The translations under genes were made by a program, and so were the position numbers. Below are positions 16,918-25,800 of a stretch of 64,000 bases of DNA, piece by piece; the first letter of the stretch is position 1; each line of letters starts with the position of its first letter. The notes below the pieces were generated by a model that was not told the DNA's origin, searched no databases, and worked only from the letters and a program-made list of their open reading frames with translations. The stretch is from the NCBI RefSeq assembly GCF_009882985.1, contig NZ_WTUZ01000038.1:124001-188000 (forward strand), read 5' to 3'. The stretch is from Paenibacillus silvestris (GTDB lineage Bacteria > Bacillota > Bacilli > Paenibacillales > NBRC-103111).

Positions 16918-18000
16918 TTATTTATACGCTTGTTTCTGTTCTTCGAGATGGGAAGGTGTAACTTCGAACATGGAATCGATTAAGCCCGAAACTGTCATTT
17001 TCTCAGTTTCTTCAGCTTTTTTAATGTGCTCAGCAACCGTTGCTTTTGCTTCTTCTTTCACTTTAGCCTCTTCTTCTTCGCTCCATAGACCTTTTTTGGT
17101 CAGGAAAATACGCATGCGCGTAAGCGGATCTTTAGGCTCCCAATCGGATTCCTCGTCTTTAGTACGATACTTCGTTGTATCATCGGCCAAGGAATGCGGA
17201 CGGTAACGGTATGTCAAAGCCTCAATCAATGTAGCGCCTTCGCCTTTGCGGCCTCTTTCAGCAGCTTCGGACACAGCTTGAACAACAGCCAGAACGTCCA
17301 TTCCATCTACTTGCACGCCTTTGATACCAGCAGCAATTGCTTTATGCGCAACAGAAAGCGCTCCAGTTTGCTTGGAGTAAGGCGTTGTGATCGCATAACC
17401 ATTGTTTTGTACAAAATAAATGGCAGGCAGCTTGAATGCTCCTGCAAAGTTCATACCTTCGTAGAAATCTCCTTCGGAGCTTCCTCCGTCCCCTGTGTAC
17501 GTAATCGCTACACGCGGTTGGTTACGTTTTTTGAATGCCATAGCAACACCAGTTGCGTGCAGAATTTGTGCACCAATGATGATTTGCGGCATAAGAACGT
17601 GAACATCTTGCGGAATTTGTCCGCCATGTTGATGTCCGCGGGAGTATAGGAATGCTTGGTAAAGCGGAAGTCCGTGCCATACGAGCTGCGGCATATCGCG
17701 GTAACCTGGGCAAATAAAGTCATCTTTATTTAATGCAAATTCACTACCGATCATGGAAGCTTCTTGACCGGATACCGGTGCATAGAAACCAAGACGTCCT
17801 TGACGACCGAGATTTACTGCTCTTTCGTCCCAAACACGTGTGAATACCATTCTTCTCATTAACTCTCTTAATTGGTCATCGCTAAGTTTAGGCATTTTGT
17901 CTGGATTTACAATTGTGCCGTCTGGAGCCAGTACTTGTAAAGGCTCAACCTTCTCTGTGGTCACTTCGTAATTTACTTGGCTGACAAGTGGCTTACTCAT
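16918..18000 (-). CDS. pdhA: Pyruvate dehydrogenase E1 subunit alpha
   Basis: 360 residues. The thiamine-diphosphate motif runs from GDGGSSEGDFYEGMNFAG to QNNGYAITTP, with the expected GDG...NN spacing. The flexible loop YRYRPHSLADDTTKYRT is the activation-loop region of E1 alpha. Catalyses oxidative decarboxylation of pyruvate with the beta subunit. First gene of pdhABCD, preceded by a sigma-A promoter at 18059-18087. Confidence 0.97.
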   Translation of the reverse strand: MSKPLVSQVNYEVTTEKVEPLQVLAPDGTIVNPDKMPKLSDDQLRELMRRMVFTRVWDERAVNLGRQGRLGFYAPVSGQEASMIGSEFALNKDDFICPGYRDMPQLVWHGLPLYQAFLYSRGHQHGGQIPQDVHVLMPQIIIGAQILHATGVAMAFKKRNQPRVAITYTGDGGSSEGDFYEGMNFAGAFKLPAIYFVQNNGYAITTPYSKQTGALSVAHKAIAAGIKGVQVDGMDVLAVVQAVSEAAERGRKGEGATLIEALTYRYRPHSLADDTTKYRTKDEESDWEPKDPLTRMRIFLTKKGLWSEEEEAKVKEEAKATVAEHIKKAEETEKMTVSGLIDSMFEVTPSHLEEQKQAYK

Positions 18001-18058
18001 ACCATTTCACCTCTTATATGATTTTGATGCCTGCTAGCTACACTTCTGTTATAGTATT

Positions 18059-18087
18059 ATTATAAACCTGTTTTTGTGAATTGTACA
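18059..18087 (-). promoter_or_regulatory. Promoter of the pdhABCD operon
   Basis: Minus strand: TGTACA (18082-18087), 17-bp spacer, consensus TATAAT (18059-18064), about 60 bp before the pdhA start. Confidence 0.65.
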
Positions 18088-18159
18088 CCGCTATCCTTAT
18101 GATATATGACCTTTTTTCGCGGAAGCGAATAGTACAGTTTAGGAAAATATATAATACAG

Positions 18160-18187
18160 TTAACATGAAATTAACAACTGATATAAT
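18160..18187 (+). promoter_or_regulatory. Promoter of the esterase gene
   Basis: TTAACA (18160-18165), 16-bp spacer, TATAAT (18182-18187), 76 bp upstream of the chosen ATG at 18264. Confidence 0.6.
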
Positions 18188-18263
18188 ACACCTTACCCAA
18201 ATCATTTCCAACTTACGCTTCACATACCACTTTTCCCCATTAGGATATAAAGGAGAATACACG

Positions 18264-18995
18264 ATGTCTGATGACGCTCGTTACTACCAAAGAACCATTG
18301 TGAAAGATGAACTCACCTCTGTCCTGCTGCAAGAAACACGCCCGCTTCGCGTTTATTTGCCTCCCGGTTATAACGAGCTGCTCTCCTACCCCGTTATCTA
18401 CTGCCAAGATGGCGAGCAATTCTTTAATTTCGGGCGCATTGCCACAACGATTACCCGCTGCATTTTGGATGAGGACCTGGAGCCGGCTATTGTCGTAGGT
18501 GTGGATGTGAACACGGCTAACCGCACGTCCGAGTATGCGCCGGAAGGTGAGCGTCATGATGCTTATTGCCGCTTTTTCGCGGAGGAGCTGCTCCCTTATG
18601 TGGAAAGCCGCTATCCTGTACGAACGGAGCGCAGTGAACGCATTGTCGCAGGTGATTCCCTCGGTGGGACCGTTTCCTTGCATCTCGCCTTAGATTATCC
18701 TAGCCTTTTTTGCCGCGTTATATCCTTATCTGGCGCATTTTTCGACATTACCCGCGAACGCCTTAAAGCGGCAGACGATTTATCTTGGCTTGAAATGTAT
18801 ATGTTAATTGGTTTGGATGAAACGGATGTCAAAACCGAGCGAGGAACCTTTGACTTCGTCAGAGAAAATCGTTTGGCCAAAGAGGATCTGGAAAGAAAAA
18901 ATGTGGTGCTACATTATATTGAGAAACCTGGCAAGCATTTGTGGGGATTCTGGCAAGGGGAATTGAGCGCGGCGCTGCACTATTTTCTAGGGTGA
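18264..18995 (+). CDS. Esterase D / enterochelin-esterase-like alpha/beta hydrolase
   Basis: 243 residues of the putative-esterase (PF00756-type) family. The nucleophile elbow is AGDSLGGTVSLHLALDYP (Ser in G-D-S-L-G), with a family-like opening LRVYLPPGYNELLSYPVIYC and a C-terminal catalytic His in GKHLWGFWQ. No signal peptide, so cytoplasmic. Start chosen at ATG 18264, where AAAGGAG is 8 bases upstream; the longer open frame to 18081 overlaps the promoter. Substrate unknown; related proteins hydrolyse siderophore esters or S-formylglutathione, and no context here favours either. Confidence 0.85.
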   Translation: MSDDARYYQRTIVKDELTSVLLQETRPLRVYLPPGYNELLSYPVIYCQDGEQFFNFGRIATTITRCILDEDLEPAIVVGVDVNTANRTSEYAPEGERHDAYCRFFAEELLPYVESRYPVRTERSERIVAGDSLGGTVSLHLALDYPSLFCRVISLSGAFFDITRERLKAADDLSWLEMYMLIGLDETDVKTERGTFDFVRENRLAKEDLERKNVVLHYIEKPGKHLWGFWQGELSAALHYFLG

Positions 18996-19180
18996 TGTTG
19001 AGCGAGGGCTTCCCTTGCAATTAACGCCGATTTCTCCAGCTATTCCATGCAATTCCTCCACATATAGCGAAATAACTGGATTTCGGCCGGAGGGCCCGAA
19101 TGTATGGGTTGGCTGCAGGTGCATAAAGGCGATGCTGCAGGCAGCCGTCACATCTTACAAAACGTCGCATCTTACAAAGA

Positions 19181-19225
19181 AAACGGTCCCGCTTGCGTCA
19201 GATGACGAAGTCAGACCGTTTTTCT
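19181..19225. terminator. Bidirectional terminator between esterase and lipL
   Basis: AAACGGTC (19181-19188) pairs with GACCGTTT (19214-19221), with an inner TGAC/GTCA hairpin. T runs leave on both strands, serving two convergent genes. Confidence 0.75.
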
Positions 19226-20048
19226 ATTCCTTAATCGCGTATCGCTCTTTCATCAGCCTCACCATGTCGCTAATCTGTTCATCCGTCGGATACCCTTGGA
19301 TTACTTCAGGACTCGCCACTTGCAGCCCTCTGGCAACCATAACTTCAACTAAGTTCGCAGTAAATTGCTCTGCTGTTAAAGGAATGTTCAAGCATTCCGC
19401 TAAACTCGCCATGCTCCCCGGTGCCACCTCAGGATACTGGCTGTGATCAGCAGATCCAGCCGCGCGTTCGTAGAAGCCCCTAGCCAGCGCTGCTTTCGCC
19501 TCGCCTTCGCCCTCGACGATAATAAACGCTTGAACCGATAAAGCAAGCTGCTGCCTGCGTTGAGCGATCCCACAGAACTTACGACCACCTACACTTAAGT
19601 CGAACTCACCTGGACAAAAGGAGCCCATCACTTCACCTTGATCAATATGATCGGTAAGTTTGCTCATCACGTCGCGGATCAGGGTAACCATCGCTTCGAA
19701 ATCCTTGCGATGCTCCATATCTCCTGCCTCTTTCGGCAGCAGTAATGAGACATTCACAACACTCAAATCCAATGGAACCGCTGCGCCGCCTGAATTTCTT
19801 ACTGCCGTATCATACCCTTGATCGAGCAGCCACTCGTTAGCAAGTGCTGCTTCGGGGAGTCGGCTATCTCTAAGTCCCATGACGAAAGCTCGCGGGTGCC
19901 GCCAAATGTGAAGGATCGGAGGTGCCATTTTACCAATTGATCGGCACAAAAGTTCTTCCAACGCAAAAGCATATAGAATAGATCTTGTGTCCGTTTCCTG
20001 GGTTCGGTCCAGAATGACCATGGAAGAGGAAAGTGGTGTATTCGTCAT
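19224..20048 (-). CDS. lipL: Octanoyl/lipoyl amidotransferase, LipL-like
   Basis: 274 residues of the biotin/lipoate ligase fold. The stretch MGSFCPGEFDLSVGGRKFCG followed by IAQRR matches the LipL (YwfL) subgroup, in which a cysteine (here C145, near C150 of B. subtilis LipL) forms the acyl-enzyme. LipL moves octanoyl from GcvH to E2 lipoyl domains, so closeness to the pdh operon is functionally sensible. RNSGGAAVPLD is the substrate loop. AGGAG is 8 bases before ATG. LipM or LplA are less likely because of the C145 context. Confidence 0.85.
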   Translation of the reverse strand: MTNTPLSSSMVILDRTQETDTRSILYAFALEELLCRSIGKMAPPILHIWRHPRAFVMGLRDSRLPEAALANEWLLDQGYDTAVRNSGGAAVPLDLSVVNVSLLLPKEAGDMEHRKDFEAMVTLIRDVMSKLTDHIDQGEVMGSFCPGEFDLSVGGRKFCGIAQRRQQLALSVQAFIIVEGEGEAKAALARGFYERAAGSADHSQYPEVAPGSMASLAECLNIPLTAEQFTANLVEVMVARGLQVASPEVIQGYPTDEQISDMVRLMKERYAIKE

Positions 20049-20089
20049 TTATATATCTCCTGAGCCTGCTATTTAAGTCCGTCTTCCGA

Positions 20090-20118
20090 ATTGTAAGCGA
20101 AACTAGCGTAAGCCGCAA
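20090..20118 (-). promoter_or_regulatory. Candidate lipL promoter
   Basis: Minus strand: TTGCGG (20113-20118), 17-bp spacer, TACAAT (20090-20095), about 40 bp before the lipL ATG. Confidence 0.45.
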
Positions 20119-20189
20119 TGCAAAAATCGTTGCATTTCGCCAAAAAACATCAAAATTTAGGATACAATTCGAAGGAATTCCAAGTTTTG

Positions 20190-20196
20190 TGTCGAA
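20190..20196 (+). promoter_or_regulatory. 0A-box-like TGTCGAA upstream of the sensor kinase
   Basis: TGTCGAA, the 7-mer core of the Spo0A box, lies 44 bp before the kinase start. About eight such 7-mers are expected by chance in both strands of this window, so the support is weak. Confidence 0.25.
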
Positions 20197-20239
20197 TAAA
20201 AAGTGGAACATCAAATTTTTTATTAAGTAGGCGAGATCT

Positions 20240-21511
20240 TTGAACATATTTGACGATTTACTCCTGAATATCCTTGTTTTAACCGTCCCCATTGTTTTAA
20301 CTCACATCTTTTGGCTCGAAAAACCCGGTTCACTAGACAGTTACGATAAGTACCGACAGGTATTTCTCTTATTTATCTGCTCATTAGCCGCCATTTTTTG
20401 CGTGACCCATCCTTTTTTTAAACCCATAGGCAATCATTTCGATCTCCATATTATTCCCGTACTTATAGCCTTCCTATATGGCGGCATACGCTCAGGACTA
20501 GCGGTTTCTGGACTCATACTCGCCTATGTGTATATGATGAATGGCCCGAATTTCGTGTGGATCGTCACCTTATTAGCTCTTCTTGTCCCCTTCATCCTGG
20601 CTTTCATTGCGCTGAGCAATTGGAAGCACCTAACCCCCAAAGTGATGTTTCCCACCCTGCTTGCTTTCATCAGTGCTCTAGCAACTTTCTGCATCACTCT
20701 GCTCTATAGAGTCGGTTCTTTCGTCCCGGTAGATCGTACTTTTTTGGTATACGGTATCTTGTATTGTCTCGTTCATTTATTTACTATGTGGCTGCTTACG
20801 TATTTAATTGCTCGGATCCGCGAAAATATTACCTTGCGCCAAGAAATCCAGCGCTCTGAGAAACTGAATGTCCTAAGTGAACTGGCAGCTTCTGTCGCCC
20901 ACGAAATCCGCAACCCAATGACGGTAGCCAGGGGATTTATGCAAATCCTCAGTCAATCACAAGTCACTGAAGAGAAGAAACATGTCTACACAGCTATGGT
21001 CATCGAAGAAATCGACCGCGCTCAGGGTATAATTACCGACTACTTATCCTTTGCCAAGCCAGAAGCTGAGAAGCTTGAACCGCTGAACCTATCTGATTTG
21101 TCATCCAAATTAAATAATCTCATTCTTCCATATGCAGCTGCACGCGGGGTTGATATTCAAATCGATATGAAATCTCCCCTGGTCATCCAAGCTAATGAAG
21201 AGAAAATTATGCAATGCCTGCTCAACTTAACAAAAAACGGTATCGAGGCTATGACTAACGGGGGCGCGCTACAGATCATTGGCTTCAAAAAGGGTTCCAA
21301 CGTTATTCTGCAAATTACAGATACTGGTGTGGGGATGACTGCTGAACAGATCAACCGCCTTGGAACGCCTTTTTATTCCACCAAAAATAAAAGCACCGGT
21401 CTCAGCATGATGGTCTCTTACCGGATCATCCGCACCTTTGGAGGACTCATTGAAGTAACGAGCGAGCCCAATCAAGGCACTTGCTTCACGATCTCGCTAC
21501 CTGCTGTTTGA
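20240..21511 (+). CDS. Orphan sensor histidine kinase, sporulation-kinase (KinB) type
   Basis: 423 residues. The N-terminal ~195 residues form five to six membrane segments with very short loops, akin to the 5TM-LytS-like sensors of KinB. Then come a dimerisation/phospho-acceptor helix (SVAHEIRNPMTVARGFMQI, His near 222) and a complete ATPase domain: N box LTKNGIEAM, G1 DTGVGM, G2 STGLSMMVSYRI. No response-regulator gene adjoins it, which is usual for kinases feeding the Spo0 phosphorelay. Start is TTG at 20240 with a weak AGGCGAG site. Its last 15 bp overlap the convergent PBP gene. Confidence 0.85.
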   Translation: MNIFDDLLLNILVLTVPIVLTHIFWLEKPGSLDSYDKYRQVFLLFICSLAAIFCVTHPFFKPIGNHFDLHIIPVLIAFLYGGIRSGLAVSGLILAYVYMMNGPNFVWIVTLLALLVPFILAFIALSNWKHLTPKVMFPTLLAFISALATFCITLLYRVGSFVPVDRTFLVYGILYCLVHLFTMWLLTYLIARIRENITLRQEIQRSEKLNVLSELAASVAHEIRNPMTVARGFMQILSQSQVTEEKKHVYTAMVIEEIDRAQGIITDYLSFAKPEAEKLEPLNLSDLSSKLNNLILPYAAARGVDIQIDMKSPLVIQANEEKIMQCLLNLTKNGIEAMTNGGALQIIGFKKGSNVILQITDTGVGMTAEQINRLGTPFYSTKNKSTGLSMMVSYRIIRTFGGLIEVTSEPNQGTCFTISLPAV

Positions 21512-23311
21512 TTCACTTGCAAGAATATCCATGATCCCCTTGAATAAAGGTATGGCCTTGTTGCTTTCGGTTGGGTCCGTGTTCTTGATCACGACGGATA
21601 CCGCATACTTGGGAGAAGCTACTGGGCCATATCCGATAAACCACTGATTCACCTTTTCCTGCTTGCCGACCATCGTTTGTGCCGTACCGGATTTCCCTGC
21701 GAGCTGCCACTTGGCATCCTTCAACCCTTGGCCTGTCCCTTCGGTCACGACTTCTCTCATCCAACTCAAAAGCGTACGGCTTGTCGAGGCAGACACGTAC
21801 CCCTCTTTGTCCTTTAACGTTTGCGGTTCAAACTTCTCCATCACACGATCGGTTTGGTAGCGTATTTCTTGGACCACTCTCGGTGAATAGCCTTTTCCAT
21901 TATGCAGCAAAGTAACAATCATATTAGACGCCTGTAAAGGGGTCATCATGACGTCTCTTTGACCGATGGCTGTCTGCATAAGCACTCCCTCATCATCATG
22001 CGGCGTATTGGCGCCAAAGAGCTGTCCGGTCTCCTCGCTATCTAATTGATGAAGCAGGAGCTTCGTGTCCGTCTTCCCTGTCCATCCTACCTCATCAAGG
22101 ACGCCAAGCTTATGTGCGAAGCTTTCTAGTTGAGCTGCAGTCAAGCGCTGCATGACTTTGGCAAACACGATGTTGCATGATTGTGCGAACCCTTGCTCCA
22201 AGGTTAAGGGGCCATGTCCCTCTTTTCTCCAGCATGTAAAACCATATTTGCCAAGAGCTCCTTCACAAGTGAAAGTCTCTTTGGGATTAACCACACCAAG
22301 ATCTAATGCGGCAGCTGCCACAATTGTTTTGAAAATAGAGCCGGGAGCCGTCGCTTTAAGCGCATAGTTGCTCCAGCTATTACTGGCAAGATCCACGGAC
22401 GTGGGATCATAGTTGGGCCTGCTTGCCATGGCGACGATGTCCCCTTGTTCGACTTCCTGAACGACGGCAGCTCCATCGCGTATTTTCAATTTATCCATCA
22501 GTGTCTCGATTTGCTGCTGCACACTTACATCAAGGGTCGTGACTAACTTAACGGGATAAAAGGCATTGTTCGGCGCAATCATACGCGCATCAAGTCCTGT
22601 CAGAGGCCTTTTCCCAGCATCCATAAAATAAGAGATCGTTGTCTCCCCGATACCGCGAAGCCAAAGATCGAACGTCTTCTCAAGGCCTGCTCCGCCAATC
22701 TTCGTTGTCAGTGCGACCTTACCTTTCTCCAAATCGGCGCTGTATAGGTTCATCACCCGATCTGGATTCTGCCCGATGAAGCCAATCAACTGCCGCGCAG
22801 TCATCCCGCTCGGGTAGCGATCCTCCATCTGCACCACCTTCACATTCGGCAAATTAAGCGCATCAATCTTAGCTTCCTGTCCATCTGTTAACTCGATCGG
22901 CTTGCCTCCGCCAGCAGCACTCCACACTTGCGGCTCTTTCAGATCTTTGGTGAATACGCGCCATGACTCCGCATTCGTCCGCAAAATCTGAACAAGCTGT
23001 TTCACTTGCTGTGGCTTTGCTTGCAGATCACTATGAATGGGAAACACAACCAGAGATTTTACAATCTTCCCTGTTATCGGTTGCAGATCGCGATCCAGGA
23101 TTTCTCCTCGGCCGCTTTCCAGCACAAGCGCACGCTGTCTTTGAACGACTGAGTTTTTAAGCAAATTAACGCCGTGTGAGCTGTAGTTTTCCGTTGCTGC
23201 GATCTGTATCCAGAATAGCTTGCCCACTATGCCGATAAACAGGAGTACGATAGTTAAGAGAACAAGAAACATACGACGTTTTTCAAGTGAAGATAACTGT
23301 TTGACCCTCAT
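21497..23311 (-). CDS. pbpI: Class B penicillin-binding protein, PbpI-like transpeptidase
   Basis: 604 residues, bitopic: a short basic N-terminus, one membrane helix (MFLVLLTIVLLFIGIVGKLF), a dimerisation domain, then a transpeptidase with the three active-site motifs: SIFK (in APGSIFKTI), SCN (in AQSCNIVF) and KSGTA (LAGKSGTAQT). It cross-links peptidoglycan outside the membrane. Start moved to ATG 23311, where AAGGAG is 8 bases upstream. PbpI (YrrR) is the positional counterpart in B. subtilis, downstream of the U32 genes, but a second chemoreceptor gene intervenes here. Confidence 0.85.
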   Translation of the reverse strand: MRVKQLSSLEKRRMFLVLLTIVLLFIGIVGKLFWIQIAATENYSSHGVNLLKNSVVQRQRALVLESGRGEILDRDLQPITGKIVKSLVVFPIHSDLQAKPQQVKQLVQILRTNAESWRVFTKDLKEPQVWSAAGGGKPIELTDGQEAKIDALNLPNVKVVQMEDRYPSGMTARQLIGFIGQNPDRVMNLYSADLEKGKVALTTKIGGAGLEKTFDLWLRGIGETTISYFMDAGKRPLTGLDARMIAPNNAFYPVKLVTTLDVSVQQQIETLMDKLKIRDGAAVVQEVEQGDIVAMASRPNYDPTSVDLASNSWSNYALKATAPGSIFKTIVAAAALDLGVVNPKETFTCEGALGKYGFTCWRKEGHGPLTLEQGFAQSCNIVFAKVMQRLTAAQLESFAHKLGVLDEVGWTGKTDTKLLLHQLDSEETGQLFGANTPHDDEGVLMQTAIGQRDVMMTPLQASNMIVTLLHNGKGYSPRVVQEIRYQTDRVMEKFEPQTLKDKEGYVSASTSRTLLSWMREVVTEGTGQGLKDAKWQLAGKSGTAQTMVGKQEKVNQWFIGYGPVASPKYAVSVVIKNTDPTESNKAIPLFKGIMDILASESNSR

Positions 23312-23410
23312 ACACCTAGCTCCTTGCGATGTCATTCATCATAATTTCAGATGTACTCAGTATCGTCATTCCTGCACTTAGACAAACCGTCTATACGTCC
23401 TCTCTGAAAC

Positions 23411-23445
23411 AAAAAAAGTCCACCCTCTTAAACAGAGAATGGACT
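23411..23445 (-). terminator. Intrinsic terminator of the second chemoreceptor gene
   Basis: Minus strand: AGTCCA (with CTCT inside) pairs with TGGACT, followed by seven T. It lies 16 bp past the stop at 23461. Confidence 0.85.
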
Positions 23446-23460
23446 TCGAATTGTATACGA

Positions 23461-25650
23461 CTAGACTTCGAATTTGGATAAGGTGTCGGTAAGTGATTTG
23501 GAAAGCAAATCCAGCTTATCAGACAATTTAACCAAACCATCGCTAATGCTAAGCTGCTCGGAACTCAAGGAAGCAACTTCCTCTGAAGTAGCAAGAGATT
23601 CCTCTGCTACAGCACTTACATTCGTCATAGCATCCGAGAGAACGACTTGCGATTGTTCGAGTGTTGAGATCGAATCGCTCACCGTGCTCAATTGCTCAAT
23701 GAAGCCGCCCATGTGGTTCGTTACTTGTTTGAAAATGATATCGGCTTCTTTCACCGCTAGAATCTGTTCTTTGAATATTGGTGTAGCTGTTGAAAGCACC
23801 TTCACCGTTTCATCGATTTCTTTCTGGATCGTTTCTGTAATTTGACCTACGACATCAATGGATTGACGGGATTGGTCAGCCAGCTTCCGAATCTCATCCG
23901 CTACAACCATGAAGCCTTTGCCCGCAGCTCCGGCACGCGCAGCTTCAATTGTTGCATTCAAGGACAAAATATTCGTTTGCTTCGTCATATTATTCAAAAC
24001 ATCCAAGATTTTGCGAATCGAACGTGTGCTGTCTTTCAAGTTGTCGACTTTATCAACCATGGAACGAATCATTTCTTCGGTCAAATTCGTTTTCGATATG
24101 AGCTCGGACATGTATTTCGTTCCTTGCTCACTGGAGCTCTGCACATCTGCTGCAGCTGTTCCCATCTCCAGATTTGCTTCGATAACCTGTTTCATCTGGA
24201 TGCCGATATGATGTGTCAGCTCGTTTCCTCTTTCGGACTCCGTCGCCAAGCCTCCGGCACCATTGGAAATTTCATCCGTAGCCACAGCAATTTCTCTGGC
24301 CGCAGTAGCAGTCACTTTGGAGGAATTCGTTAACTCTTGCGCTGTTTCAAAGACAGCTTGCGCTGAGCTGCTAGTTTGTTGGACCAACGTTGTAATCTGC
24401 TGCATCATAACATCGAAACTTGCGCCCAACTGCCCAATCTCATCCTGCGTTGTGTAGTTTGCACGTACAGTTAAATTACCTTTTGCGCCTTGCTGCATCA
24501 AGTTGCGAAGATTAACCAGCGGTCGACCAATCATTCTGGCAACAAATAATCCGATTAATACGGCCGCAATAGCCGCAAATAAAGCGATTAGAAGCGTATA
24601 ATTGAAAATTTTCTTAGCGTCCTTCACCAGTGAGCTAACTGGGATATCTCCAACTAGATTCCAACCTGATATAGATGATTTGTAATAGGCAACCAAATGA
24701 TCGTCTTTCGTTACAAAAGAGCCATGTTCTTCATCCCGTTGCTCTTTCGTTATTTGAATGGCAGCATCTTTTTCGAGTTCTGCAGTTTCTGCAACTGCAA
24801 CATTCTTATTCTCTGCATTCGTAATGACGACCTTGCTGTCATCTCCCAGAGACATACCTGTAATTTCTTTATTCAAGAGATCAGTGCTAAGCTCCAACAT
24901 TAACACAGCAGTTGTGCTGTTCGTAAGGGTATTTCTCATAAGACGGCCAATGGCGAATGTATTCGTGGAAGAGCTGGAATATCCTTTGACTTTACTATCC
25001 AACCACGCTACTTTTCCCCCATTCTCCACTATCTTCTTAAACCAATCGCTTGTTCCGGAATTTTCGCTTAACGTACTTCCACCGGAACCCGTAATGACAA
25101 TAAGCTTGCCGTCTGGTCGATAAAGATGAAGCGTTTTAATTGACTTGTTAGCGAAGGTCACCACATTTAATTTATCCGTTAATTGGCGAATAACCTCCAG
25201 CGATTCGTACGAAGTAGGATCCAATGTAGGAACTTTCTCAAGAAGGTCCTGCAGCTCTTTGTTCAGCATAATTTGCAAAGATGCATCTTCAAAGGTTTGA
25301 TAAAGGAAATCTAGCTTTTGACCTGCTTGTGTGACAGTTTGCAAGGAGGATTCCGCCACTTTGTTCTTAATGACACTTTTGGACACGCTGTAAGAAATCA
25401 TACCCACAATGAGAACGAAGAACAAAATGCTGATAAAAAACATTAAAAACAGCTTCATACCTACGGATTTCACTGGATTTTCCAGCTTAACCTGCTTCAT
25501 TTCTTTAAAAGCGTTTGTGCCCATTTGCTTGGATGTCTTACCTGCTGTCCCCGCCATACGAACGACAGCTTTGTTTGCAAATGCAAGAATACTTTGGAGA
25601 CTCTTCTTCATCTTCTTCACCGCCATTAGTTTCTGTTCATTGTCCCCCAT
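23461..25650 (-). CDS. Methyl-accepting chemotaxis protein with large extracellular (Cache-like) sensor
   Basis: 729 residues. An unusually long basic N-terminal tail (~65 residues, repeated MGT/MKQV segments) precedes the first membrane helix (~66-88). A ~250-residue outer domain resembling dCache sensors follows, then a second helix (~345-370), HAMP and a signalling domain with NATIEAARAGAAGKGFMVVA. It reports an unknown ligand to the chemotaxis kinase. ATG 25650 has only a weak AGGA site. ATG at 25623 (M10) is an alternative. Confidence 0.92.
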   Translation of the reverse strand: MGDNEQKLMAVKKMKKSLQSILAFANKAVVRMAGTAGKTSKQMGTNAFKEMKQVKLENPVKSVGMKLFLMFFISILFFVLIVGMISYSVSKSVIKNKVAESSLQTVTQAGQKLDFLYQTFEDASLQIMLNKELQDLLEKVPTLDPTSYESLEVIRQLTDKLNVVTFANKSIKTLHLYRPDGKLIVITGSGGSTLSENSGTSDWFKKIVENGGKVAWLDSKVKGYSSSSTNTFAIGRLMRNTLTNSTTAVLMLELSTDLLNKEITGMSLGDDSKVVITNAENKNVAVAETAELEKDAAIQITKEQRDEEHGSFVTKDDHLVAYYKSSISGWNLVGDIPVSSLVKDAKKIFNYTLLIALFAAIAAVLIGLFVARMIGRPLVNLRNLMQQGAKGNLTVRANYTTQDEIGQLGASFDVMMQQITTLVQQTSSSAQAVFETAQELTNSSKVTATAAREIAVATDEISNGAGGLATESERGNELTHHIGIQMKQVIEANLEMGTAAADVQSSSEQGTKYMSELISKTNLTEEMIRSMVDKVDNLKDSTRSIRKILDVLNNMTKQTNILSLNATIEAARAGAAGKGFMVVADEIRKLADQSRQSIDVVGQITETIQKEIDETVKVLSTATPIFKEQILAVKEADIIFKQVTNHMGGFIEQLSTVSDSISTLEQSQVVLSDAMTNVSAVAEESLATSEEVASLSSEQLSISDGLVKLSDKLDLLSKSLTDTLSKFEV

Positions 25651-25746
25651 ACTTTCGTCCTAAAATGAAAAGGGTTACAACTCGTGTTTTGTATTCATTT
25701 CGACAACATGTAACAATTTCCTTTAATATTCGCTCTAAAAGAAAAT

Positions 25747-25794
25747 AAAAAAAAGAAACTTTCTCCAATATAACCCAGTCTGGAGAAAGCTTCC
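25747..25794 (-). terminator. Terminator ending the mltG-U32 operon
   Basis: Minus strand: GAAGCTTTCTCC pairs with GGAGAAAGTTTC across a ~14-nt loop, followed by eight T. Confidence 0.85.
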
Positions 25795-25800
25795 ATGGTA

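Noticed and set aside
18081..18263. Longer N-terminus (61 extra codons) for the esterase
   Set aside because: It would start upstream of the TATAAT at 18182, has no ribosome site and adds sequence foreign to the family; ATG 18264 has AAAGGAG.
25699..25706. A third 0A-like TTGTCGAA, upstream of the second chemoreceptor
   Set aside because: Single 8-mers of this kind are expected about twice by chance in 64 kb on both strands, and no -35 context supports it.
25680..25760. Sigma-D flagellar promoter for the second chemoreceptor
   Set aside because: TAAA is present, but the -10 part (GTCGAAAT) matches the sigma-D consensus at only about 5 of 8 bases and the spacer is 17 instead of ~15.
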